Below are positions 1 through 7,059 of a stretch of DNA of 40,296 bases, in pieces. The stretch spans positions 1 to 40,296 of the forward strand of contig DATKZY010000249.1 of assembly GCA_035527715.1 (NCBI GenBank), given 5' to 3'. Under the pieces are notes generated by a model. That model saw nothing but the letters and a program-made list of their open reading frames with translations. It had not been told where the DNA came from and did not search any database. Position numbers and translations under genes: made by a program. How positions within the stretch are numbered: the stretch's first letter is position 1; each line of letters starts with the position of its first letter. Source of the stretch: DSUN01 sp035527715. Lineage in GTDB: Bacteria > Planctomycetota > PUPC01 > DSUN01.

Positions 1-116
1 ATCCGCCGGGTCGCAGGGTCAGCGATGTGCAGATGGCCAAGGTGCATCTCACCCCTCAAGCGTTTCACGGGGAGTGGAATTACATCATCCGACCCCGACG
101 GCCGACCAAGATGTAA
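1..116 (+). pseudogene. C-terminal end of an ISAzo13-family (Rhodopirellula-type) transposase, cut by the window edge
   Basis: The frame that starts at base 3 is open from the window edge and ends in TAA at 114-116. Its last 37 residues contain the stretch FHGEWNYIIRPR, preceded by a Pro-Pro-Gly segment and VSDVQMAKVHLTPQ. This matches the conserved C-terminus of ISAzo13-family DDE transposases (commonly ending in FHGEWNYTI), which are abundant in Planctomycetota. The rest of the gene lies to the left, so it is not possible to say whether the copy is intact. Type is given as pseudogene only because the fragment is partial. No terminal inverted repeat could be identified downstream. The identification rests on recall of the family's terminal motif. 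Confidence 0.7.
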
Positions 117-246
117 ATGTTATTTATTGACGCCGCCTTACTGTGGGTCGGGGCTGACGTGACGTCTGCATTTCCCCGCCTCGGCCAGGAACTCGGGTCA
201 GTGGAAGGGACAATAGAGTTCCGTTCCGGCCGAACCCGATGAGAGC

Positions 247-283
247 TTGACATACAGCCCCATCAAGGTATAGAATCTATACC
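247..283 (+). promoter_or_regulatory. Promoter and operator of the brnTA module
   Basis: A perfect -35 box TTGACA (247-252) is followed after 18 bp by TAGAAT (271-276); TATAGA at 269-274 is the 16-bp alternative. The -10 sits inside a perfect inverted repeat, GGTATAG (267-273) and CTATACC (277-283) around AAT. The GTG start of the toxin follows at 284, so the expected transcription start coincides with the start codon and no ribosome-binding site is present. A palindrome over the -10 fits autorepression by the antitoxin, as known for BrnA. Confidence 0.7.
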
Positions 284-544
284 GTGGAATTCGAGTTCGA
301 CCCGCTCAAGAGCGATGCGAACAAGAAGAAGCACGGGCTCGATTTCGTCGAGGCCCAGGTGCTGTGGAGGGATCCGGACTTGATCGAGGTGCCCGCGCGC
401 ACACAAGACGAGCCGCGCCGCCTGGTCGTCGGCAAGATCGAGGCCACGTGTTGGTCCGCCATCATCACCTATCGGGGCGACCGAATCCGCATCATCTCGG
501 TCCGCCGCGCCCGACGAGAGGAGATAGAGACCTATGAAGGCTAA
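284..544 (+). CDS. brnT: BrnT family toxin
   Basis: An 86-residue protein of the BrnT family, RelE-fold ribonucleases that stop translation and are neutralised by the BrnA antitoxin encoded next to them. The N-terminus MEFEFDPLKSDANKKKHGLDF matches the family pattern (Glu-Phe, Asp-Pro-x-Lys, Asn...Lys-His-Gly, Phe), and the C-terminal RIRIISVRRARREEIETYE matches the usual Arg-Ile-Ile-Ser-x-Arg-x-Ala-x-x-x-Glu ending. The start is GTG; it is chosen because the family N-terminus begins there. There is no Shine-Dalgarno sequence and the -10 box is only about 8 bp upstream, so translation is probably leaderless. The gene overlaps the antitoxin start by 11 bp. Family assignment is firm; activity is inferred. 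Confidence 0.87.
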   Translation: MEFEFDPLKSDANKKKHGLDFVEAQVLWRDPDLIEVPARTQDEPRRLVVGKIEATCWSAIITYRGDRIRIISVRRARREEIETYEG

Positions 545-767
545 GGAACTGGATAAGAAATTCGACGCGGGCGAGGATATCTCGGAGCATCTCGACTTGG
601 CCCGTGCTCGCCGGCCCAACCAGGAGCAGAAGCGGGTCAACGTGGACTTCCCCATCTGGATGATCCAGTCGCTGGACAAAGAGGCCAAGCGGCTCGGGGT
701 GCCCCGCCAATCGCTGATCAAGACGTTGATCGGCCGCCATATCGGGAAGGCCCGCTCCGCACACTGA
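534..767 (+). CDS. brnA: BrnA-type antitoxin, CopG/ribbon-helix-helix-like
   Basis: A 77-residue protein overlapping the toxin gene by 11 bp. The first part, MKAKELDKKFDAGEDISEHLD, is the usual start of antitoxins paired with BrnT, binding the toxin. The second half (about residues 35-70: RVNVDFPIWMIQSLDKEAKRLGVPRQS, then LIKTLIGRHI) is a ribbon-helix-helix DNA-binding domain, with the beta strand RVNVDFP followed by two helices. The protein should bind the palindrome at 267-283 and repress its own operon. Toxin-first gene order is normal for brnTA. A weak AGAGGAGATAG sequence at the end of brnT could serve as ribosome-binding site. Confidence 0.85.
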   Translation: MKAKELDKKFDAGEDISEHLDLARARRPNQEQKRVNVDFPIWMIQSLDKEAKRLGVPRQSLIKTLIGRHIGKARSAH

Positions 768-808
768 CCGGTCGGCCGCGCAACGACAGCCTGGCGGGCG
801 TCTCAAGC

Positions 809-855
809 TTGCGCCCCGCCATGAGTTCACGTATGATATGGTGCGGGTGATACGT
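809..855 (+). promoter_or_regulatory. Promoter and possible operator of the second toxin-antitoxin module
   Basis: TTGCGC (809-814) and TATGAT (832-837) are separated by 17 bp. An inverted repeat ACGTAT (829-834) / ATACGT (850-855) overlaps the -10 and the transcription start and could bind the antitoxin complex. The operator role is inferred from position and symmetry. Confidence 0.5.
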
Positions 856-871
856 ATGAGGAGAGTCCGCG

Positions 872-1120
872 ATGACCAAGCTCACGCTCAGCGTGGATGA
901 AGAGGTGGTGGCGCAGGCGAAGCGCCTGGCGAAGGAGAACGGGCGAAGCGTGTCGGCCATGTTCACCCAGATCGTGCGCGCGATGGCCGGGCAGAAGCAG
1001 AGGCGGCGCCCGATTGGGCCGCTCACTCGCAAGGTGTCCGGAATCATCTCCCTGCCGAAGGGCAAGACGTTCGACGATGTGCTGACGGACGCTCTCATGG
1101 ACAAGTATGGGCTGAAGTGA
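872..1120 (+). CDS. DUF6364 family antitoxin
   Basis: An 82-residue protein starting KLTLSVDEEVVAQAKRLAKE, the hallmark of DUF6364, small proteins with a ribbon-helix-helix fold that act as antitoxins to PIN-domain toxins. The beta strand KLTLSVD is followed by helices at about 10-22 and 26-40; the C-terminal half (PIGPLTRKVSGIISLP..., then FDDVLTDALMDKYG) would wrap the toxin. A GAGGAG ribosome-binding site lies at 858-863, 8 bases before ATG. The stop codon overlaps the toxin start in the sequence TGATG, so translation is coupled. The pair forms a bicistronic type II toxin-antitoxin module. Confidence 0.85.
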   Translation: MTKLTLSVDEEVVAQAKRLAKENGRSVSAMFTQIVRAMAGQKQRRRPIGPLTRKVSGIISLPKGKTFDDVLTDALMDKYGLK

Positions 1121-1548
1121 TGAAGGTGTTCCTCGACACCAACGTCCTGGTGGATGTGCTGACTCGCCGCGAGCCGTTCTACGCCGACTCGGCGCGGGTA
1201 TGGACGCTCGCCGAGATGGGCCAGATTGAGGGCGCCATCTCGGCCCTGAGCTTCCCCAACGTGTCTTACGTCGTGAAGCGGCTCAAGGGCAAGGAGGCCG
1301 AGCGGGAGTGTCTTCGGGCCCTTCGCGCCCTGTTCGAGCCGGCGGCCCTCGATGCGCAGATTGTCAATCAGGCCCTTGATTCGCGACTTGCGGATTTCGA
1401 GGATGCCCTTCAGTGGTTCAGCGCGCTGCGCTACGGCGCGGAATGCCTGGTGACGCGGAACGCGGCGCACTTCCCCAGTGAGGATATCCGGGTGATGACC
1501 CCCGCTGAGTTCCTTGCTGCCCATTTCCTCGATGATACGCCCACCTGA
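1120..1548 (+). CDS. PIN-domain toxin, VapC-like ribonuclease
   Basis: A 142-residue PIN-domain protein. The first acidic residue lies in VFLDTNVLVDVL (Asp6), the later acidic cluster in DSRLADFEDALQ (around residues 87-96), and a terminal VTRN (111-114) completes the PIN pattern. Such proteins cleave tRNA or other RNA with Mg2+ and are inhibited by the partner antitoxin. The start is taken as ATG at 1120, overlapping the antitoxin stop by one base; an in-frame GTG at 1117 is an alternative that would add one residue. The acidic residues look intact, so the toxin is probably active. Confidence 0.88.
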   Translation: MKVFLDTNVLVDVLTRREPFYADSARVWTLAEMGQIEGAISALSFPNVSYVVKRLKGKEAERECLRALRALFEPAALDAQIVNQALDSRLADFEDALQWFSALRYGAECLVTRNAAHFPSEDIRVMTPAEFLAAHFLDDTPT

Positions 1549-1566
1549 GCAGGAAGGAGTTGGACC

Positions 1567-2451
1567 GTGGAGCAGGAAGCGTCGGAACTGACACCCCAGG
1601 ACCTGGCGGAGGCCCGCGAGGCGGTCGAGCGGCTTCTTCAAGCCGCCCAGCAGGGCGACGAGGCGACGGCCCGCGAGTTGCTCATCCTCGGCGAGGGGGA
1701 AGAAATGAACTTCAAGTCCATGCACGCCTCCACGGTGAGCTACGAGCTGGGCGAGCCGCAGGCGGACGGCGAGCTGGCGGTCGTGGAGTCGAAGATTCTC
1801 GGGCCGGCGCCCGACGACGGGGGCGAGCCCAAGGAGCAGTGCCTGCCCTTCGTCCTCCGCCGGGTGGACGGGGCGTGGAAGGTGGACATGGGCGCCAGCA
1901 TGACCCGGATGCTGGGCGTGGACCTCGGGGAGGCGATGACGCAACTGGCCGAGGGCCTGGGCAATGCCATGGCCAAGGGCATGGGAGCGGTCGCCGAGGG
2001 CTTCAGCGCCCTGGCCGAGCCCGAGGCGGCGCCAGAGGGCGAGGACCCCACCTTCCGCGACGCACTGGACATGGTTCGCTCCACGGTGTTGCCGGAAGAG
2101 GCGGCCGCCGTGGCCGAGGCGCTGGGCAAGGAGCTGGACATCGTGGTGGTCTGGGGCTCGATGCGCGGGAGCACCGACGCCGTGAGCGGCGTGGGGCCGC
2201 TCGTGCTCGGGCAGCTCAGCGAAGCCATCCGCACCGTGTCCGAGGACGCCGAGGAGCGCGAGAAGCTGCAAGCTGCGCTCGACCGGGTGGTCATCTGGCA
2301 CGTCAAGGCGCCGGCCGAGCGGCTGTGCGTGCTCGACGGCGGGCAGTTGGAGCTGGCGGTGTGCCTGCTCGACCAGTCCGACGACGAGGACGTCCAGGGG
2401 TTCTACATGTCCGACGAGATCGCGGACGTCTTGAGACAGGCCATCCAGTGA
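1567..2451 (+). CDS. Protein of unknown function
   Basis: A 294-residue acidic protein that I do not recognise. It starts at GTG with an AGGAAGGAG ribosome-binding site 8 bases upstream. There is no signal peptide or membrane segment. The first 110 residues resemble an accumulation-type domain seen before a predicted readout: helices with Ala-Arg-Glu repeats, then strands (VSYELGEPQADGELAVVESKI) and FVLRRVDGAWKVDMGASM, a pattern often found in DUF4878/NTF2-like lumazine-type folds. Residues 120-155 form an Ala/Gly/Met-rich amphipathic stretch. The C-terminal half has alternating helices and strands (IVVVWGSMRG, VVIWHVKAP). Its stop overlaps the start of the DUF4846 gene (GTGA), so the two are cotranscribed. 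The NTF2-like suggestion is a guess. Confidence 0.7.
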   Translation: MEQEASELTPQDLAEAREAVERLLQAAQQGDEATARELLILGEGEEMNFKSMHASTVSYELGEPQADGELAVVESKILGPAPDDGGEPKEQCLPFVLRRVDGAWKVDMGASMTRMLGVDLGEAMTQLAEGLGNAMAKGMGAVAEGFSALAEPEAAPEGEDPTFRDALDMVRSTVLPEEAAAVAEALGKELDIVVVWGSMRGSTDAVSGVGPLVLGQLSEAIRTVSEDAEEREKLQAALDRVVIWHVKAPAERLCVLDGGQLELAVCLLDQSDDEDVQGFYMSDEIADVLRQAIQ

Positions 2452-3287
2452 GGGCCGCTTTTCTTTCTCTCGTTGCCGTTGGGATGCTTGGCCAGGTCGC
2501 CGCCGCGGGCGAGGCCAGGAAGTATCCCTGGGCCGCGGCGTATGACGCCGCCCAGGCCCTCGCCGCGCGGATTCCGCCGCCCAAGGGGGCGGAGCGGGTG
2601 GCGCTCGCGGCGGGGAGCTTCGCCGATTGGCTCCGCCACCTGCCCCTGAGGCCAGGCCGACCCGATGTCCTGCTCTTCAACGGCCAGAAGAAGGCGAATC
2701 AGGGCGCACACGTCGCCGTGGTCGCCCTGGATGTCGGCTCCCGCGACCTTCAGCAGTGCGCCGACGCCGTCATCCGCCTGCGCGCGGAGTACCTTTTCTC
2801 CCTCGGGCGAACGGGCGACATCGCTTTCACCTTCACGAGCGGCGACCGGGCCGAGTGGGCGAAGTGGGCCGAGGGCCACCGCCCCCGCGTGAGCGGCAGC
2901 CAGGTGCGCTGGGCCAGGACGGCCGCCCGCGACGCCTCCTACCAGAGCTTCCGGCGATACCTCGACACCGTGTTCACCTACGCCGGCACGCTGTCGCTCA
3001 GCCGCGAGCTGCGCGCGGTGGCGAAGCCGGAGGAGATGCAGGCGGGCGATGTCTTCATCCAGGGCGGCTCGCCCGGCCACGCCGTGCTCGTGGTGGACGT
3101 GGCGGCCGACGCGCGGGCGGGCAAGACGTTTTTCCTCCTGGCCCAGAGCTACATGCCCGCACAGGAAATGCACGTGCTCAAGAATCCCTCCGACGCCGCG
3201 TTGTCGCCCTGGTATGCCCTGGATTTCGGCGAGACGCTGGTCACCCCCGAGTGGCGCTTCCCGCGCTCGAGCCTGAAGCGGTTCTGA
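2448..3287 (+). CDS. DUF4846 domain-containing exported protein
   Basis: A 279-residue protein with a signal peptide (MRAAFLSLVAVGMLGQVAAA, cleavage near residue 20). The mature part follows the DUF4846 pattern throughout: YPWAAAYDAAQALAARI, a SFADWLRHLPL segment, LFNGQKKANQGAHVAVV, DLQQCADAVIRLRAEYLFS, FTFTSGDRAEWAKWAEG, and near the end GDVFIQGGSPGHAVLVVDVA and LLAQSYMPAQEMHVLKNP. The His in SPGHAVLV and conserved Ser/Tyr give the end part an NlpC/P60-like look, but the function of DUF4846 is unknown. It starts at GTG overlapping the previous stop by four bases. The family occurs mostly in Bacteroidota, Planctomycetota and relatives, normally exported. No good hairpin follows directly. Confidence 0.85.
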   Translation: MRAAFLSLVAVGMLGQVAAAGEARKYPWAAAYDAAQALAARIPPPKGAERVALAAGSFADWLRHLPLRPGRPDVLLFNGQKKANQGAHVAVVALDVGSRDLQQCADAVIRLRAEYLFSLGRTGDIAFTFTSGDRAEWAKWAEGHRPRVSGSQVRWARTAARDASYQSFRRYLDTVFTYAGTLSLSRELRAVAKPEEMQAGDVFIQGGSPGHAVLVVDVAADARAGKTFFLLAQSYMPAQEMHVLKNPSDAALSPWYALDFGETLVTPEWRFPRSSLKRF

Positions 3288-3334
3288 CCCATCTCGTCCC
3301 CTCCCCCGTAGTCGCGTCCTTCCGGGCCACGGGG

Positions 3335-3683
3335 GGTGAGCGCCTAGCAAGGCCTCGGAAGGCTCTCTGCCTGAGAGCCATAAGTGTCGTACCCACAATA
3401 GCTTGCGGCCTCACGCCGGCCTCTGCACGACCCGCGGGTGCGCTAGGCGCTCACCTGTGCGCAACAGGAGGTGAGCGCCTAGCACTACAACGCTACAAAG
3501 GCGCTGCCGCACGCCATAACTCGGCCCCCGCCAAAGACATGTGGGAAGCCCCAAACAACGGTCATGCTGAGCGGCAGCGAAGCATCTCCTCTTCGTTCGA
3601 GGGCGTCGCTGAGCACTCAAGAGGAGATTCTTCGTCGCTCCGCTCCTCAGAATGACCAGGAAGTAGCGTTGTAGTGCTAGGCG
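3335..3683. repeat. Cluster of inverted repeats with the core GAGCGCCTAGC
   Basis: The sequence GGTGAGCGCCTAGCA occurs at 3335-3349 and 3470-3484. The reverse complement of its core lies at 3442-3456 and pairs perfectly with 3469-3483 (15 bp, 12-base loop). A longer 21-bp arm at 3476-3496, which ends in ACTACAACGCTAC, is exactly inverted at 3663-3683. The 424-bp gap 3288-3711 holds only these repeats and the palindromic element at 3561-3656; no gene is seen. They may help end transcription of the DUF4846 gene and of the converging M14 gene. Confidence 0.75.
3561..3656. repeat. Palindromic MITE-like element with GTCAT...ATGAC ends
   Basis: The left end GTCATGCTGAGCGGCAGCGA continues to CATCTCCTCTT at 3593; the right end, AAGAGGAGATTCTTCGTC to CTCAGAATGAC (3619-3656), is its imperfect inverse. 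The consensus resembles a short palindromic repeat, GTCATTCTGAGC...GAAGAATCTC, found in many bacterial genomes. It sits inside the 21-bp inverted arms at 3476-3496 and 3663-3683, giving a nested structure. No coding capacity is seen. It is non-autonomous if it moves at all. Confidence 0.65.
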
Positions 3684-3711
3684 GGGGGGCTTGTGCGCAT
3701 GCTGTCGGGCG

Positions 3712-4860
3712 CTACCCAGCGCACAGGGTGCGCAGGAGGGCGCGGAAGAGGTCGGCCCCCTTGCGGCGCGCGCCCTGGACGCTACAGAAGGCGTGGTTGA
3801 TCTCGTAGAAGGGCACGAGCGTGCCGCAGGCGCGGGCGAGGTGGTAGGGCAGCATGTCGGGGCTGAGCGTGCCCGGGCGTGACCGCGAGGTGAGGCCCGC
3901 CGTGTCCCAGAACAGCGTGTCGCGGACGGCCTCGTAGGCCCTGACGCGCTCGGGGGACGCGTAGACCTCGTCGGGGCGCTCGAGGACGTAGCAGCCGTCG
4001 CACGGCCGCTCGGCGAAGCGGCGCATGCCCAGGTAGCCGTGGAACTCCAGGTAGAGGTCCGGGCGCAATTCCTCGGCCAGCCAGGGCCACAGCAGGCGAT
4101 CCTCGACCGCCCGGGGCGTCGCGCCGTCGCTCGCGCCCGTGAAATCCGTGCACGGGTTGATGTCCTGCATCGTCCAGCCGTTCCGGCCGTGGACGTTGCC
4201 GTCCACGTTGATCATGGGCACGAGCCACACGTCGCACTCCCGGCGGATTGCTCGGGCCTCAGGATGGCTGGAGCACAGGAACTCCGCGATGCCGCAGGCG
4301 GCGAGCGGCCCGCACTGCTCCGAGGGGTGCTGGCCAGCGACGACGAAGGCGGTGAGCGCCCGGCCGCCCGTGGCGGGGACGTGGACCCGGGGGATCTCGC
4401 GCCCCTCGAAGCTCTTGCCCAGGGAGTCCACAACCGCGCCGCGCGAGCCGAGGCCCTCGGCCCACGCCACAAGCTGCGAATAGGGGAACACGACGTTGCT
4501 GGCGACATAGAGCGCGGCGCCGGGCGGCACCACGACTTGTGTCGAGAGGCACTCGGGGCCGTACGTCTCCACGCCGGGCCAGCGATGGACGACGGGCACC
4601 CAGTGCCCGAAGTCGCCCTCGCAGAACCACAGCGGCGCGGGGTAGTGGCCGAGCATGCCCGCGCGGCCCTCGTCGCCGAGGGCGGGATCGGGATAGACGT
4701 CGAGGCGGACGGGGCCGCCCGTCTCATCCGCCTCGACCTTGACGCAGAAGTACTTGCAGTACGGGGCTTTCTCGCCCACCTCGTCGAGGCGCCAGTGGCC
4801 GGGCGCGACCTCGACGAAGTTCTTCCCGTTGCCGCACTCGAAGTCGCTGCTTACGCGCAT
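3712..4860 (-). CDS. M14-family zinc carboxypeptidase, cytosolic carboxypeptidase-like
   Basis: A 382-residue protein without signal peptide. An N-terminal beta domain (to about residue 125, including ASNVVFPYSQLVAWAE) precedes the catalytic M14 domain. The zinc ligands are His178 and Glu181 in GQHPSEQCGP and probably His274 in YLEFHGYLG; the catalytic base is Glu353 in FYEINH. VPMINVDGNVHGRNG and DINPCTDF match the substrate-binding Asn-Val-Asp and Arg-Asn region of the family. Such enzymes remove C-terminal residues from peptides or proteins. A GAGGAG site lies 9 bases before ATG 4860 and only 3 before ATG 4866, so 4860 is preferred. It is divergent from the recombinase gene. Confidence 0.82.
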   Translation of the reverse strand: MRVSSDFECGNGKNFVEVAPGHWRLDEVGEKAPYCKYFCVKVEADETGGPVRLDVYPDPALGDEGRAGMLGHYPAPLWFCEGDFGHWVPVVHRWPGVETYGPECLSTQVVVPPGAALYVASNVVFPYSQLVAWAEGLGSRGAVVDSLGKSFEGREIPRVHVPATGGRALTAFVVAGQHPSEQCGPLAACGIAEFLCSSHPEARAIRRECDVWLVPMINVDGNVHGRNGWTMQDINPCTDFTGASDGATPRAVEDRLLWPWLAEELRPDLYLEFHGYLGMRRFAERPCDGCYVLERPDEVYASPERVRAYEAVRDTLFWDTAGLTSRSRPGTLSPDMLPYHLARACGTLVPFYEINHAFCSVQGARRKGADLFRALLRTLCAG

Positions 4861-4921
4861 GGCCATAGTCTCCTCGTGGCATGGGCGGAGCATGTGCCGA
4901 GGCCGGCAGGAACCGTGTGCA

Positions 4922-4950
4922 AGGATACGCGAAGTGGAGGGCGGCGTCAA
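4922..4950 (-). promoter_or_regulatory. Promoter of the M14 carboxypeptidase gene
   Basis: On the minus strand TTGACG (4950-4945) and TATCCT (4927-4922) are separated by 17 bp, placing the transcription start near 4915, about 55 bases before the start codon. Between it and the recombinase promoter lies a short tandem repeat of CATCTCGAC (about 4983-5003) and a GC-rich hairpin. Confidence 0.55.
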
Positions 4951-5069
4951 TCGCCGCCGCTGGGGCGGCGGCCCGCGGCCCCCCATCTCGACCATCTCGA
5001 CCATCCTGCCCCCCGGGCGGGAGTCGAGATGGCAGGAGCAACCCGGGGACGTGTCGGCCAAACTGGCCC

Positions 5070-5107
5070 TTGACAACGCGGGGGAGGCGCATATAATGCT
5101 TATTATA
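5070..5107 (+). promoter_or_regulatory. Consensus promoter of the recombinase gene with palindrome over the -10
   Basis: TTGACA (5070-5075) and TATAAT (5092-5097), both perfect consensus, are 16 bp apart. The -10 forms the left half of an inverted repeat TATAAT (5092-5097) / ATTATA (5102-5107). Transcription should begin near 5104, some 4 bases before the ATG at 5108, which leaves no room for a ribosome-binding site. The palindrome could be an operator. Confidence 0.7.
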
Positions 5108-6085
5108 ATGGACAACTACCTCCCACAACGGCGGGGAAATCAGGACTTACAGCGACGGCGCCGGGGGCAGGAAGTCACCGTTATATTCAACTCAGCCGCC
5201 CCGGCTCCCGCCCAGCTCCCCCTCCAACGCCTCCTCGACGACTTCCTTACGGACCTGGAAAACGCCGGGCGCTCCCGCCACACCATCGTCAACTATCGCT
5301 GCGACCTGCGGCGTCTCATCGAGTTCGCCCCCGAGGGGCTCGCCGCCCTCCAGCCCTCGCGCCTGCGTCTCTACTTCAGCTCGCTCGCGGGCAAGGCGGC
5401 CCCCACGCGCGCCCGCGCCCAGGCGTCCGCCAACGCCTTCCTCACCTGGTGCTACAGGCACGACCTCATCCCCGCCAACCCCATGCAGAAGCTCGACCGC
5501 GTCAAGCTCCCCGAATACTACCCCCGCCCCCTCGAATCCCGCGTCATCCGCAAGGCACTCGACGCCATTCCGCGGCAGAGTCTCCGGGACCGCCTCCTCT
5601 TCACCCTCATCGCCGAGACCGGCCTCCGCGTCTCCGAGGCCCTGGGGATCTACCACGAGGACCTCATTCTCACGCCCGACGACGAGCAGATCATCGTCCG
5701 CGGCAAGGGCGGCCGCACCCGCACCGTGATGCTCTACGCCGCGCCCGAGAGCCTTCAACTCCTCCGACGCTACCTGCGCGAGTCGCGCATCGCCTCCGGC
5801 GCCCTCTTCCGCGGCGACCCGGCCCGCGGCGGCTCCAGCCGCCCCATCCACTACCGCACCGCACACCACGCCTGGCTCCGCTACTGCCAGAAGGCGAGGG
5901 TCGAGGCCAACATCCACGCCCTCCGCCACAGCTTCGCCACCCGACTCCTCAACGAGGGCATCGGCCTCGCCGTCGTCCGGAAGCTCCTCGGCCACCGCAA
6001 CATGCAGTCCACCCTGCGCTACGCCGAGGTCACCGACGCCACCATCAAGCGCGAGCTGCTCACCCGCCACCGCCGGCCCCTCTAG
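5108..6085 (+). CDS. Xer-type tyrosine recombinase
   Basis: A 325-residue site-specific recombinase with an N-terminal core-binding SAM-like domain (about 38-130, QLPLQRLLDDFLTDLENAGR) and a C-terminal catalytic domain (about 140-320). The six catalytic residues are all visible: Arg174 (ETGLRVSEAL), Lys200 (RGKGGRTR), His270 and Arg273 (HALRHSFATRL), His296 (LLGHRNM) and Tyr305 (TLRYAEV). It is XerC/XerD-like in size and layout, with a longer basic N-terminus (RRRRG at 16-20). It could be a chromosomal dimer-resolving Xer or an element-borne integrase; its position next to the odd island 6086-8476 favours a link to mobile DNA. An in-frame ATG at 5096 lies inside the -10 box and is rejected as start. 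Confidence 0.85.
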   Translation: MDNYLPQRRGNQDLQRRRRGQEVTVIFNSAAPAPAQLPLQRLLDDFLTDLENAGRSRHTIVNYRCDLRRLIEFAPEGLAALQPSRLRLYFSSLAGKAAPTRARAQASANAFLTWCYRHDLIPANPMQKLDRVKLPEYYPRPLESRVIRKALDAIPRQSLRDRLLFTLIAETGLRVSEALGIYHEDLILTPDDEQIIVRGKGGRTRTVMLYAAPESLQLLRRYLRESRIASGALFRGDPARGGSSRPIHYRTAHHAWLRYCQKARVEANIHALRHSFATRLLNEGIGLAVVRKLLGHRNMQSTLRYAEVTDATIKRELLTRHRRPL

Positions 6086-7059
6086 CGCTCCAGCCACCTC
6101 GTCTGGCCGCGTGGCGCCCCGTAACTCCGTCTTATCACATATCTCGATATACGCACGACGCTAGCACCGCATGCACGCCATCGTACAGCCAATCCAGAAC
6201 AGCCTCTGACAGGCATCTGCGTCCTACACAGCGTGTCTCAGGTCTACGTGGGCATACCATATACTACGCCTATCGTCGCGATCATTCTATGTCCCTGTCA
6301 CTTCGTTAGTTACGAGTGCTGCACCGAATAGTTCTCGCGGCACCAGTGGCGCACTCACGGACCGGCCGGCCCTTGAGGGCCACGCCTGGCCCCCGAGCGC
6401 CCCGGCTGCTCTGCCGCGCGAATGCGCCGCTCCGAGCGCCGCCGGCGCGTCCCCACGCCCCGGGCCGCGCGGCGCGCCCGGCGGCGGCAGGTCGCCGCGT
6501 CACCGGGCGCCCTTGCCTGTCGAGCGCGAGACGCCGGCGCGCACATCGGCGCGACACCGTCACGCGCGAACCAGCATGGCAGCCGGCGCGGCCCGTCGGC
6601 GCGCACGGCCGCCTCGCGCCGCCGGCCAGACTTGCGCCGGCACACGGACCGCGGGGCGCTTGGCGCGCCGTCGCCCGGCTTCGCAGGTCATCGGTTCCAG
6701 TTCTACATTCAGAGGTCGCGCGCTGCGCGCCGGAGAACGGGGGCCGCATGGCGACGCGCGCGGCGGCGAAGGCGCCCCCGATGCGCGACGCGCCGGCCAC
6801 GTCGCGCGGCGAACGCATGCGCGGGTGCGAGGATGGACCGGCGCGAGCACGTCCCTCTCGCCAGCGGCCGCCGGGAAACTGGCGCCCGCGGCAGCGCGCA
6901 AGAAGCCGTTCGCAGCCGCCCCGCTCGCGCGCGGGTCGCGCGGCCAGCGACCAGAGGACCGTCGCGGGCGCGCGTCGGCGGGCCAGAGGGGGCGGGAGTA
7001 CCTCACGCACAAGCGTTCGGCGCGCACTCGGCCGCCAGAGAAGACGAGTGCTGCCGCTC
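6086..7059. other. Non-coding part of an atypical island
   Basis: No supportable gene is seen in these 974 bases. The first 240 bases are much more AT-rich than the rest of the window (many TA and AT steps such as ATATCTCGATATA). From about 6330 the sequence turns into an extremely CpG-rich stretch full of GCGCG runs. Open frames there encode only Arg, Ala and Pro-rich sequence in several frames at once, as expected from composition. It lies downstream of the transposase-like gene at 7060-8217 and shares its composition, so both probably arrived together. No repeat, RNA or regulatory signal could be recognised. Confidence 0.6.

Noticed and set aside
3335..3683. CRISPR array
   Set aside because: Repeats are few, inverted rather than direct, irregularly spaced, and no cas gene is present anywhere in the window.
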